From Macrotis lagotis (taxonomy: Eukaryota; Chordata; Mammalia; Peramelemorphia; Peramelidae): a stretch of DNA of 64,000 nt. Position 1 is the first letter of the stretch, and each line of letters opens with the position of its first letter. The notes below the pieces were generated by a model that saw only the letters and a list, made by a program, of their open reading frames with translations, was not told the DNA's origin and ran no database searches. Shown piece by piece: positions 32,565-42,159 of this stretch. The position numbers and the translations under genes are program-made. The DNA lies in assembly GCF_037893015.1 (NCBI RefSeq), contig NC_133658.1, positions 425,535,890-425,599,889 of the forward strand. Reading direction: 5' to 3'.

Positions 32565-33840
32565 GTACCTCTGATTTTTTTCTTCTCATACTTTGCAGTC
32601 TGTCTTCTGACCTCATTATTCAACCGAAATTGGTTTCTACAAAGTTACTATTATCTCTTAATTGAAAAATCTACTGGCCTTTATCCAATCCTTCTTGAAC
32701 TCTTTTCAGCCTTTGATACTTTCTTCACAATGTTCTCTTTAGGGAGAACATTGTGTCATTGCTCCCCTGGCTCTTCTGTCTGGCTACTCCTTTTCTCTCT
32801 CTTTTGCTGGATTTTCATCCAAGTTCTGCCTTTTGACTGTGGGTTAGCCTCTGTCCTGGGCCCTCTTCTCATGTTGAACCACTCCCTCTCTTCTAATTCA
32901 GTTCTTATGGTTTTAATTATCATCTCTAATGATAATTGCTTTGTTTTGTAGATAATTAAAACTCAGCATGTCTAAAACTGAACATTGCTATTTTTCCTTC
33001 TAAAGGCCTCTCTCTCTCTCTTTAATTTCTATGTTATTGTGGAGGGGGGGCTACCTAATCATCTAGGCTTGCAACTTTACTGTTATCTTTAATTTGTCAT
33101 TCTCACCCCCCCCAAACCGATCAGTTGTATAGTTGTTGTTTTTACCTTTATAACATCTATACTATCTCTTTTCTTTAACACAGCATCCACTTGGTGCAGG
33201 CTCTTGTGGTGTCCTACCTAGACTATTGCAATAGAATAGGATGACTTTCCTACTTCCAGTCTCTTCTCACTCTAGTTCATCCTTCAGCTGTCACAATGAT
33301 CTTCCTAAATTAAAATCTGGCCATACCATTTCTCTATTCAAATTAATTCTAGTGACTCTCTGTTACCTCCACGCTCAAAGCTTTTTATAGCTTGATCCAT
33401 TCCTACTTTTCTAGTCTTTTTTTAAAAATAACTTCCTGCTTTCCATTTATCAATCTAGTAATACTGGCCTTCTTGCTATTTCTTTAATAGGACACTCCAT
33501 AACTTGATTTCATGTGTTATCACAGGTTGTCTCTAATGTCTAGGACTGTCTCCCTCCTCATTTCCACCTATTAGCACCCACCTTTCTTCCTTCAGGTCTT
33601 AGTTACAATCTTATCTTCTGCAAGAAACCTTTCCCTGACCTCCTTAATCTTAGTGCCTCCGCTCTGAGCCTCCCCTAATGTATCCTTTCTATTATCTGGT
33701 TTGTTCATAGCTGTTTGTTGTTTCACCCAGCAGACTATGTGATCCTTGAGAGCAGGCAGTACTTTTTGCCTTTATTTGTATCCTCAGTGCTAAACAAAGT
33801 GCCCAACATGTAACTTAAATAAATGCTAGATGACTGACTG
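32565..33840 (+). repeat. L2/CR1-clade LINE with RT remnant and 3' end
   Basis: A long LINE copy. At about 32853-32870 it encodes VLGPLL, the reverse-transcriptase phrase seen in CR1/L2 as GSVLGPLLF. It continues with aaactcagcatgtctaaaac (LKLSMSKT), the ggtgtcctacctagactatt gcaata segment, and ends with tgcccaacatgtaacttaaa taaatgctag. ORF is broken throughout. Microsatellite-like TC and G runs occur at 33005-33050. Confidence 0.75.
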
Positions 33841-34259
33841 AGAAATGAGGTTCCTAGTATTGACTACTCCGACATTATTCAGGGGGCTGTTTTTTTTTTT
33901 TAACAGATAGTGAAATCACTGATGATGATAGGCAAAGGTTAAGATGGACAAGAAAGCTGAGCCAGGTCTGTGGTGTCATTGGGGAGTGAGATAATGACAG
34001 TGGAATGGAAGCTGATTACTTAAGAAGAAAGAAGAAAGGAAATGAAGTAATGTTATAGGGCTTGGCAAGAAGTTTGAAGCCTTAGAACTGACCTTAGTTA
34101 TACCTGTATTCATTTAATTCAGTCCATTAATGTTGAGGAAGTATAATTCAGTTGTTTCCTTGAGCAGGGAGTTTAAACCTGGGGTTAAGATTACAGGAAG
34201 TCTTTGAACTTGAATTGGAAAAAAAATTACATGGTTATTTTCACTAATTACAATTTAGT

Positions 34260-34325
34260 ATTACTTCCTTTTTTTCTTTTAAATTTATTTTTTTATTTTT
34301 CTAACTACATGCATGGATAATTTTC
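34260..34325 (-). repeat. L1 3' end, split by SINE (left part)
   Basis: aatttatttttttatttttctaactacatg-type text (A tail complement, then tttctaactacatgcatgga and ttttcaacaatc). It resumes after the SINE at 34485. Confidence 0.6.
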
Positions 34326-34332
34326 AACAATC

Positions 34333-34484
34333 TTTTTTTTTTAGTTTTTGCGAGGCAAACAGGGTTAAGTGAATTGCCCAAGGCCACACAGTCAGGTAAT
34401 TATTAAGTGTTTGAGTCTGGATTTGAACCCAGGTACTCCTGACTCCAGGGCCAGTGCTTTATCCACTATGCCACCTAGCCACCC
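34333..34484 (-). repeat. WSINE1 SINE inserted in L1 3' end
   Basis: Complement copy ending ccacctagccacccc; flanks caacaatc at 34325-34332 and 34485-34492. The host L1 text continues on both sides, so the SINE is the younger element. Confidence 0.92.
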
Positions 34485-34625
34485 CAACAATCATTTTTTG
34501 AAAGGTTTTGAGTTTCGTATTTGTCTCCCTCCTTCTCTTTCTACTCTTTCCCCTTGACAGACAGCAATCTAATATAGGTTACACATGTATAACTATAGAA
34601 TTACTTTCAGTTGTGTGTTTTTAAA
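34485..34625 (-). repeat. L1 3' UTR (right part)
   Basis: ggttttgagtttcgtatttg, tctccctccttctctttcta, gacagcaatctaatataggt: complement of the marsupial L1 3' UTR. Confidence 0.6.
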
Positions 34626-35285
34626 AGCTCCTTATTCTGAGAAGGGATTCTTAAGGCTTCATCAGACTGCTGGGTGGGGCAGGAGGGAGAGGTCCTTGAC
34701 ATGAAAAAAAAGTTAAGTACTTCTGCTCCAGGGGTTTAGATGCTTCATATTTTCCCCTTTATTTTTTCTTTTCATAAATTTAATGAAAAGAAAGTGGATT
34801 GTGATATTGACCTGCATCAGATTGAAATGCAATTATTATTTTATGGACCTATTTGTGTTGACTCTTCATTCTAGGGGCAAGATGATAATAAAAGATTTAT
34901 GGTTAAGTGTTAACTCAGAATTGCAGACTTTTTTTCCCCTATCTCAGTAGACTGAAACTACCAAGAGTAGCATATTTCCTAAGCTGACTTTTATCTCAGA
35001 TAGAAAAAATGGGCCACTTTTAATTTTCCTTTTGGCATTACATAAACAGCTAAAAATGTATCCAATTTATATCTTGCATTTCCTATTTGCACAGAGTTAT
35101 TGTTTAGGAGAGTGTATATCTGGTGATTCTATTATGGTCCCATTAAGACTGAGAAAACTAAAAGTTTTCCCTTGAGAGTATTCTTAAATTCCATTCTGTT
35201 TTCCTCATCACTATCATTTGTTCTTTCTATATTCCTTGCAAGAAGGGGAGAATATTTATTATATGGTGGGTCAGTTATATTCTTT
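34626..35285. other. WDR25: Intronic, no recognised feature
   Basis: Nothing recognisable by eye on either strand. Confidence 0.55.
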
Positions 35286-35289
35286 CCTC

Positions 35290-35515
35290 TGAGTTGAACA
35301 GTGTAGCTAAATCATAAGTCTGTATTGTACTCACCCTTCTTGACACTTTGTGGCATCTCTCTATGGCCCCCAACCTGTCATTTCCTTCTCCAGCTCATTT
35401 GACAGATAAGTGAGTTGCCTGAGGAGATATTAAATGTTTAAGTCCAGTTATGAAATTAGGAAGATGAGTCTTCCAAAAGTCAGGCCTAGTACTTTATCCA
35501 CTCATTGCCCCAAAT
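35290..35515 (-). repeat. Old CORE-SINE with RTE-type tail
   Basis: Complement: atttccttctccagctcatt, tgacagataagtgagttgcc, ctagtactttatccactcat tgcccc. Confidence 0.55.
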
Positions 35516-35554
35516 AAAACTATAATACTATACTAATAATTATATGGTGATAAT

Positions 35555-35690
35555 TATATAGCATTTTAAGGTTTGTAAGACACTTTACAAATATTAAGTC
35601 ATTTCATCCTCACAGTAACTCTGGGAGACAGATAATAGAAGTGACTCCAAATCCAGCCCTAGGTCGACTGCGCCATCTAGTGGCCGGTTC
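35555..35690 (-). repeat. MIR fragment
   Basis: Complement MIR: gcattttaaggtttgtaaga, cactttacaaatattaagtc, cctcacagtaactctgggag. Confidence 0.6.
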
Positions 35691-35779
35691 TAGTGTATGT
35701 TCTTTTACATCTTTCTATCAGGCTTCAAAATCTTTTTTCTTTCCAGTCATGACAGTTTGCACCTTACTATGATAATAAT

Positions 35780-35882
35780 CAGAAGTGGGATTCAGTGGGT
35801 ATGCACTGTTCGGCAGAACCGAGGCCCAATTTTATGTTGAGTTCGGTGAACCGGTTGTTAACTTATTTGAATCCCACCACTG
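35780..35882. mobile_element. 103-bp hAT MITE with 8-bp TSD
   Basis: Inverted termini: left cagaagtgggattca, right (complement) cagtggtgggattca, 13 of 15 identical and starting CAG as in hAT transposons. Flanks ataataat (35772-35779) and ataataag (35883-35890) are an 8-bp target duplication, the hAT hallmark. It has no coding capacity. The interior includes gttcggtgaaccggttgtta, close to vertebrate hAT MITEs I recall; family name not assigned. Confidence 0.85.
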
Positions 35883-35890
35883 ATAATAAG

Positions 35891-36695
35891 TTGAAGAAGA
35901 GAGGCACACATATCACTGCTAGCTTCAGCTGGTGCAGGCAGCTGTGGAGATCTACCTAAAAAGATACCTTAGTCTTCTCAGATATTATTGTACCTATTTT
36001 AGGTTAGACTTAGGTGAGAAAGACAAAGTAGGACAGAGGAAGGGGACTTAAGCCTGCTTTCTAGGTTCAAATACTTTGTACCCTAATTTGGGTTTCAACT
36101 TAAGAGTAGAAACTAATGATTTAGGAAAAAAATATTTTTCCCTGTAGATCCAAAGGTCTTTTCATCCATTCAAAAGTTGAAAAAATTAGTCTAGATCTTA
36201 AAATGTGGGATTGCCCCAAGTATGTTAAAATCTATCAGTTAAATCATTTATATCACCTGATATAATTGCTTTTGTAGGTGTGATCAGTTTATAAACACCA
36301 TTTCTTTTGTTCATTTTATTAAGATTAACTGTCATCAACTGAATTCAGTGACTATTTTTTCACTTTTATGGTATATCTGTATTTTAAAACTATTATTATA
36401 CAACATTCTATTATAGAATTGCCATGGAGAAAGGAAACTTTTCAGATGACAGGGGAAAATTTATATCCCTATCTCCTAATTCAGAGCTGAAATAGGTACA
36501 ACAATATCTGTACCTTATTGGATTGATCTCCATAGTTACCTGCATCAGGTGGAACTGAACAGTGAGGCACACCTTTCTTGAATTTATTATCATTACTAGT
36601 AAAGTGGAAACTGTCATGAATGCAAAGAACAAAGATTACTTCTTTTGAGCTCTACTAGAAGACAAACAAGATTTACAAGAAGGTACACTAGAACT
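35891..36695. other. WDR25: Intronic, no recognised feature
   Basis: AT-rich, no clear repeat or coding signal seen. Confidence 0.55.
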
Positions 36696-36699
36696 GGCC

Positions 36700-36900
36700 A
36701 TTAGATGTTGCAACAGACATAATTCTGGATCTGGAGTCCAATCCTCCCTCAGACACTTTCTAATCTGTTTCCTTTTCTGTAAAATGGGCATGGTGATAGC
36801 ACCTACCTCTCAGGGCTGTTATGAGGATCAAATGAGTTAGTATTTATGAAGCATATTGCACATCTTAAAGCTATGTATAAATGTTAGCTGCTGCAGTTGT
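36700..36900 (+). repeat. MIR SINE
   Basis: Forward MIR: ctggagtccaatcctccctc, ccttttctgtaaaatgggca, ctctcagggctgttatgagg, atcaaatgagttagtattta. Confidence 0.8.
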
Positions 36901-37024
36901 TAAGACTGCCCAGTCTATGTTTGCTAAATTATGAATTATCATATACTGGGTCAAAAATCTAGATTTTCATTATTTTTTATTAGCCAGTCCTAGCCAGTCT
37001 CATTTTCTTGTGTTTTTTTCTCTC

Positions 37025-37305
37025 TTGAGCTTCTCCAGAACAAATGTATGAATTCAAGGCTCTCCACAATCTAGTTCTAGCCTACTTTTTTTGCATCCTA
37101 TTTCATGACACCAAATTGATTATTTTACTTGATATGTATTTCTTAACTTCATTTTTAGACTACATATATTTTTATATGTCCATGTTGTCTTTCCTATTAG
37201 GTTATAAACTCTTTGAGATTAGAGATCATTTCATTCTTTGTTGTTTTGTCCTTATTTCTGGCATACAATTAGTTCTTAAGAAATATTTATTTAATGATTA
37301 ATGGA
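37025..37305 (+). repeat. L2 LINE 3' region
   Basis: ttcaaggctctccacaatct, ttaggttataaactctttga, gattagagatcatttcattc, and gttcttaagaaatatttatt at the end. Confidence 0.7.
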
Positions 37306-37339
37306 CTACACATTCTGCACTGGACTAAACATTTTTCTG

Positions 37340-37735
37340 ATTTAATTCTTCCCCCTTCTACCTCCATGCATTCACATAGACCATCCATCCCTTATTCCTG
37401 AAAGTTATGATCTCATCCTCGTTTGGTAAATCATCAAGGCCTACTTCTTTTTTTTAAGGTTTTTTCAAGGCAAATGGGGGTTAAGTGGCTTACCCAAGGC
37501 CACACAACTAGGTAATTATTAAGTGTCTCAGACCTCATTTGAACCCAGGTACTCCTGACTCCAAGGCCAGTGCTTTATCCACTATGCCACCTAGCTACCC
37601 AAGGCCTACTTCCAAGAAGTTTTTTTCCTAATTCTCCCCCTAAGCTGAAGGTGATGTTCTTCTGCTTTTATTTGCTCATAGTATTTATTGCCTCTTTATT
37701 ATTAAGCATGGAAGTTGAACTGTAACTCCAGAATG
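37340..37735 (+). repeat. L2 LINE 3' region, split by SINE
   Basis: ctccatgcattcacatagac before and ctaattctccccctaagctg after the SINE at 37448-37600 belong to one L2 copy. Confidence 0.6.
37448..37600 (-). repeat. WSINE1 SINE with 12-bp TSD
   Basis: Complement copy; perfect flanks aaggcctacttc at 37436-37447 and 37601-37612. Confidence 0.93.
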
Positions 37736-37763
37736 CATTATCTTTCTTTCCAAATGCACTTTT

Positions 37764-37917
37764 TTCCTTTTAAAATTTTATATATTTAAGGCATTGGGAT
37801 TAAGTGACTTGCCCAAGGTCACACAGCTAGGTGATTATTAAGTGTCTGAATTCACATTTGAACTCAGTTCTTCCTGACTCCAGGGCCGGTACTCTATCCA
37901 CTGTATCACCTAGTTGC
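37764..37917 (-). repeat. CORE-SINE
   Basis: Complement copy: aaggcattgggattaagtga to gtatcacctagttgcc. Confidence 0.85.
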
Positions 37918-37999
37918 CACTTTTTCTCCCACGGGTCTTGCTATCATTCTAGTCATCTGGGTTCACATCATTGGTGCCCCACATATTGTTAGTTGCTAA

Positions 38000-38560
38000 A
38001 TCTCATTGGATCAGTTCCTTTCTCTTGATTTACACAGCCATCACCCTAGTTCAGGCCTTCCTTACCTTTAACCCAAACTATTGAAATCATTTATAATTAG
38101 TTGCAATGTCACCTCTTTTCCCACACCCACCAAAGTACTTTTCCTAAAGCACCAATTTGACTGTGTTCTTCTATTAAATAAGTTTAAGATTCTCCCTCTA
38201 GGAACAAATATTAATTCCCTTGTTTAGCATTTAAATCCTTCACCACCCATCACCAGGCTGTCTTACCTGTCTGGAATGTTTTGTTTTCTTTTCTCTGGCT
38301 CTAGGAATCCTTGTTTCCTTCTAGATTAGGTTTAAGCACATGTACATTCTACAGAAAACCTTTCCTGCTTCTTTGTCCAGTTACCCCAGTGTATTCCACC
38401 CCAAATTATCATGTACCTATTTTGCCCATCTTTATGTATTCCTCTTATCTCCCAGACTGAATTGTAAGCTTCTTAAGGGCCGGAACATTTGCTTTTGCCT
38501 TTGTATTTCTGGGATCCTGCATAGTGACAGTGCAATAAGGTGCTTGTTGGTTGATTCATC
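38000..38560 (+). repeat. L2 LINE 3' region
   Basis: ccatcaccctagttcaggcc, agtacttttcctaaagcacc, gttcttctattaaataagtt, tccctctaggaacaaatatt, cagactgaattgtaagcttc, ttaagggccggaacatttgc. One of the longer L2 3' copies. Confidence 0.75.
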
Positions 38561-38917
38561 AACCAGTGGGACAGAAAGGCTACAGTCATTTCCTCTTTGT
38601 TACCAATGTATAGATAGAATATAAAAATGGGAGAACTCAGGTCTTTGGGATGATAATAGATAGGGTCATTATACTGTGGTAGTTGAGGTGAATCCAAGTA
38701 AGGAGAATAAGAGAAATGGGTAACAAAATGAGTTTGCACTTATTTTAATGCTACTCTTTATGTCAAAGCAGCTTATCTCTGGGGAATCTGGTTACCTGGA
38801 TTACTTTTGTGTTTTGTTTATTCATAGGCAAAATCTTGTGTTCTGGACTTTGCTGTAAATTGCTTGAAGTCTTAGGCACAGATATACTTGAGGGATGAGC
38901 AGAGAAAAGCTCTGCTT

Positions 38918-39022
38918 TACAAGGTCACACAGCTAGATATAGTGCTGGAGGTCGTATTTGAACTCATGTCCTCCTGGCTCCAGGGATTATGCTCTTATCC
39001 ATTGTGCCACCTATCTGCCCCC
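38918..39022 (-). repeat. CORE-SINE fragment
   Basis: Complement: caaggtcacacagctagata to ccattgtgccacctatctgc. Confidence 0.75.
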
Positions 39023-39049
39023 CATATCACATTCTAACCTGAATCATCC

Positions 39050-39190
39050 TTATTTTTCTCTGTCTCTCTCTCCCTCATGCCCCTTAGAGTATATTAGATT
39101 AGAAATTCCTAAGGTGAAGGATCTCTGTTTATTTTTCATTTTAAGTCATCAATGCCTTGCACATAGTAGAGCCATAAGTAAAAACTGAAA
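39050..39190 (+). repeat. L2 LINE 3' end
   Basis: ttagattagaaattcctaag, gtgaaggatctctgtttatt, gccttgcacatagtagagcc. Confidence 0.6.
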
Positions 39191-39379
39191 AAAAAAATGA
39201 ATAGAATTGAGTTAAAGAACAGTGAATAATTAAAAAAAATATTTTTTGCTTTTGAAATATACTGTGAAGGTATTGCAATGTATTTCAAAGGCAAATGGAA
39301 ATTATGTATATTTGTTTATTATAAAAACATTAAAAAGACATGGTTCTTTCCTGTAAGGAAACTACAAATAAAATGAGGC

Positions 39380-39398
39380 ATATACATATATATATATG

Positions 39399-39447
<49 letters not shown>

Positions 39448-39460
39448 ACATACACACAAA
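39380..39460. repeat. Compound (TA)n/(CA)n microsatellite
   Basis: TA units, then about 20 CA units with TACA interruptions. Confidence 0.93.
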
Positions 39461-39514
39461 CATTTTCATCAAGATGTCTGTCTGCCTTTGTAATTGTTTT
39501 GTTTAGAATAGTAT

Positions 39515-40069
39515 TGAAGTACAATATCAATGTTTGTGAAATTCCTATATAGAAAGGGGTCCTCTGGACCTTGAGGAATTCCTTAGAAATACAAATTTGG
39601 CCAGGTGCCTTTGGGTCTGAAAATAATAAGACTCAAGTACTTTACCTGGGGATCCGGGATATACCATAAAATTGTTTGAAGAATCACAAAGCACCCTCAT
39701 CAGCCTAATTATCTTGCTGTATCTGTTAAATTCCAGGACTGCCTCCCCCTTCCCCAGGTGTGGGTGGAACAATAAGATAGTAAATTCCTCCAACTTGTAG
39801 GAAGCTCATGAATATGTGACTCCCCCCAACTCAGGAAATATGTTCTAATAAAGACCCTTTCTGTCTATACTGAACCCCATATTTATATATGATAAGAAGA
39901 TCTTTGCTTCTGTATCCTGCCTGCTGTCAGTATTCCCCCCCCTCAAAATGCTATAAAAACACTATCCCCTAAACACTCAGGTACTGTCTGATTTGGGTAT
40001 TCCATCCCCAGATAGTCCCCAGGAATAAAGATCTCCATCTGGTCTCCGTCTTTCTCTTTGGGTTCAACA
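39515..40069 (+). mobile_element. Solo LTR of a gammaretrovirus-like (ERV1) element
   Basis: A 555-bp fossil long terminal repeat. It begins TG and ends CA and is flanked by 4-bp direct repeats gtat (39511-39514 and 40070-40073), the duplication size of the ERV1 group. Near its 3' part are a TATA-like ctataaaa (39951-39958) and a polyadenylation signal aataaag (40024-40030). No internal viral sequence adjoins it, so it is a solo LTR left by recombination. It lies 0.6 kb upstream of the WDR25 coding exon, in sense orientation. Age cannot be dated without a second LTR. Confidence 0.8.
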
Positions 40070-40204
40070 GTATTAAAATGAATTCAAGTTCATTTTGTCA
40101 GTACCTGGCAACTGACTATTCAGGGAGATGACCCAGAAACATTTTGGTTTTTAGGAGGGATGTTAGCCTTGAAATTCATGTGAGATGAAGGAATAGTCCA
40201 TTCT

Positions 40205-40530
40205 ATTAAGGAATAGGTAGGTGGCACAGTGGATAGAGCACTGACCTTGGAATCAAGAGGACTGGAATTCAAATCCAGCCTCAGACACATACTAGCTTTA
40301 TCACTTTGGGCAAATCATTTAACCCTGATTCCTTATATCCAGGGCCATCTCCAGTCATCCTGATATATATCTGGCTACTGGACCCAGATGGCCCTGGAGG
40401 AGAAAGTGAGGCTTGTGACTGTACAGCATCCCCTCACTTAAATGCAATTCACTTGCTTGTCATGGCATCACCCTTCTGATGTCATGGTTTTCCTCAAAAA
40501 CAAAGGACAAACATCAACTGAGCTTTAACT
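40205..40530 (+). repeat. Long MAR1-like SINE with distinct 3' tail
   Basis: Head gtaggtggcacagtggatag and CORE as in WSINE1, but with a further 170 bp: atatccagggccatctccag, actggacccagatggccctg, cacttgcttgtcatggcatc, aacaaaggacaaacatcaac. This longer form is a separate marsupial SINE family. Confidence 0.8.
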
Positions 40531-40650
40531 ACACAGGCATAGCTATTGCTCAAGCAGTCCATTTTATAATATTATATGTTAAGTTTGTGGTCCTGTGAAA
40601 TTTTTTCATTGCAGTATTTTCTGATGATTTTTTTTTTTTAATAATTTTAG

Positions 40651-40697
40651 GTATTTTGCACTCCTAGGGAAGATTTCAAAAGCTTTCTGGTTCTTCA
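40651..40697 (+). other. WDR25: WDR25 5' UTR part of exon 2
   Basis: Follows a good acceptor (T-rich tract, taataattttag ending 40650). It has no upstream ATG. The ATG context (ttcaATGt) is weak. Confidence 0.75.
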
Positions 40698-41540
40698 ATG
40701 TCTTCCTTGGTAGCTTATGATGATTCAGACTCTGAGGCTGATGTTGACAATTCTAGTAGTTTTTGCCAAGAAAAGAGCATCAAAAGTGTTGGTCAGCCTT
40801 TACCATCTGACATATTAGCTGCAAAGTATGAAAACAACCCACAACCTAGATGGGACAACCTGAATACTAGTTTGGGCATTGTTCAGGAATATTCTGGAGT
40901 ATGTGATCTAGAACCTCAAGCAGAGAGAAACACTTGGAAGTCTTGTACAGAACCTGGATGTCAATGGCCTGTCACAGAACTCCAAATCAAACCCTGCACA
41001 TTAACATCTTCAGATTTCACCATATCTCCTAGCTCTACATCATCGGGGAATAGGGAATTAGCAAGTGTATCTTTTAGCAAAATGAGGCCTTCATATGAAG
41101 CTTTCGGCATTCCCAACTCATCTTCTTGTGCTTTAATGTCTTTGGAAGCCACAAGTCCACATGGAAGCCTTTTGCAAAAGAGAAAACAACAGAACATAAA
41201 TTTTGTTGAAGGAGGAATTAAGCCTTACATCCCCAAAAGACTAAGACAAACACAAGCTTTAACTGCAGGACCTAATGAGAGAGGGGGATCTGAACCACAA
41301 AAACAGAGCATGGATTACCCATCCTTGTCAGAAGGCTTCCTCATGAGAGAATGCACAGCCATAGTAGTTTCTGACTTTATTAAGCCATACTTAGATGTGA
41401 AGAATAAATCAACAGAAATTCCAAAGAGGTTAATCTTTCAGATGTCTGAGCATGGAGGACCAGTCAACAGTGTCCAGTGGTGTCCAGTTTTACAGCACAG
41501 TCACATGCTTCTCTCAGCTTCTATGGATAAAACTTTCAAG
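40698..41540 (+). CDS. WDR25: WDR25 first coding exon
   Basis: Encodes residues 1-281 of WD repeat-containing protein 25, a WD40-propeller protein of little-known function that resembles the splicing factor CDC40/PRP17. The start [17 protein letters not shown] is close to the human N-terminus (VAYDDSDSE). Residues about 18-170 are low-complexity, Ser-rich and hardly conserved. Conservation resumes with a basic stretch [14 protein letters not shown] (human VPYTPRRLRQRQAL, about residues 174-187), [10 protein letters not shown], and the first WD repeat, [20 protein letters not shown] followed by [10 protein letters not shown]. The exon ends at TTCAAG/gtaata in phase 0; the frame then runs into intron for 17 codons and stops. 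The rest of the propeller, beginning VWN in human, is not in the window. Gene order with WARS1 supports the identity. Weak Kozak context is noted. Confidence 0.95.
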
Positions 41541-41584
41541 GTAATATTCCTTAATTTAAAAAAGCCTCATCAGATATTCAGTCA

Positions 41585-42155
41585 TTATTGATTAAGCATT
41601 TCCTGTGTTCAAGATAATGCACTTGTCTGCAGGGTATATAAAGAGGCAGTAAAATGGAGTGGAACGAACTTGGGACTTGGCACCAGAAGATCTAGATGCT
41701 AGTCCAGATTTTGCTATTTTTTACCTATTTGTGACTGTGGGCAAGTGATTTTACTAGGCTGAGCTTCAATTTCTTAATCTGTAGAATGGAGATTTAGTAA
41801 GTCTAGAAATAACTTTCTGGCAGGGTTTCTATGAGGAAAATACATGCAAAGGTTAAGGTGTTACACACATATGAATACTTGTAATTATACAAAGATTAAT
41901 AAGACATGAGTACTCCTTAAGGAGCTTATAGTGTATTGGAGTGAGAGTAGAAGACTGCTACACAAATCTCTAAAGTATATATAGAGAAATAAGAATAGGA
42001 ATTCGAGAAGATTCCATTAGGATGCAAATGTTTCATCTGGTTTTTAAAAAAGATTTTAGCTAGTGGAGATATTGAGCAGAGGGCATGTGCTCTAGTAGTG
42101 TTTGAGAAGTATATAAAACATGTTTGTCAAATAACAAGTAAACTGATTATATGAA
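41585..42155 (-). repeat. L2/CR1-clade LINE 3' fragment, split by MIR
   Basis: gattaagcatttcctgtgtt (41590) and, after the MIR, ctccttaaggagcttatagt, gattccattaggatgcaaat, gagcagagggcatgtgctct: complement of the 3' part of an L2-like LINE. Confidence 0.55.
41650..41870 (+). repeat. MIR SINE
   Basis: Forward MIR: tctagatgctagtccagatt, gtgactgtgggcaagtgatt, tcttaatctgtagaatggag, gggtttctatgaggaaaata. Confidence 0.7.
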
Positions 42156-42159
42156 AAAG

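Larger units (their letters stand above)
24522..40650 (+). other. WDR25: WDR25 intron 1 (5' UTR intron)
   Basis: A 16-kb intron between the predicted non-coding exon and the ATG exon. No host exon was recognised inside; it consists of L2, MIR, SINE, hAT and LTR relics described separately. Confidence 0.7.

Noticed and set aside
39330-39552. Open frames with His-Thr or Val-Cys repeats
   Set aside because: Translation of a CA microsatellite.
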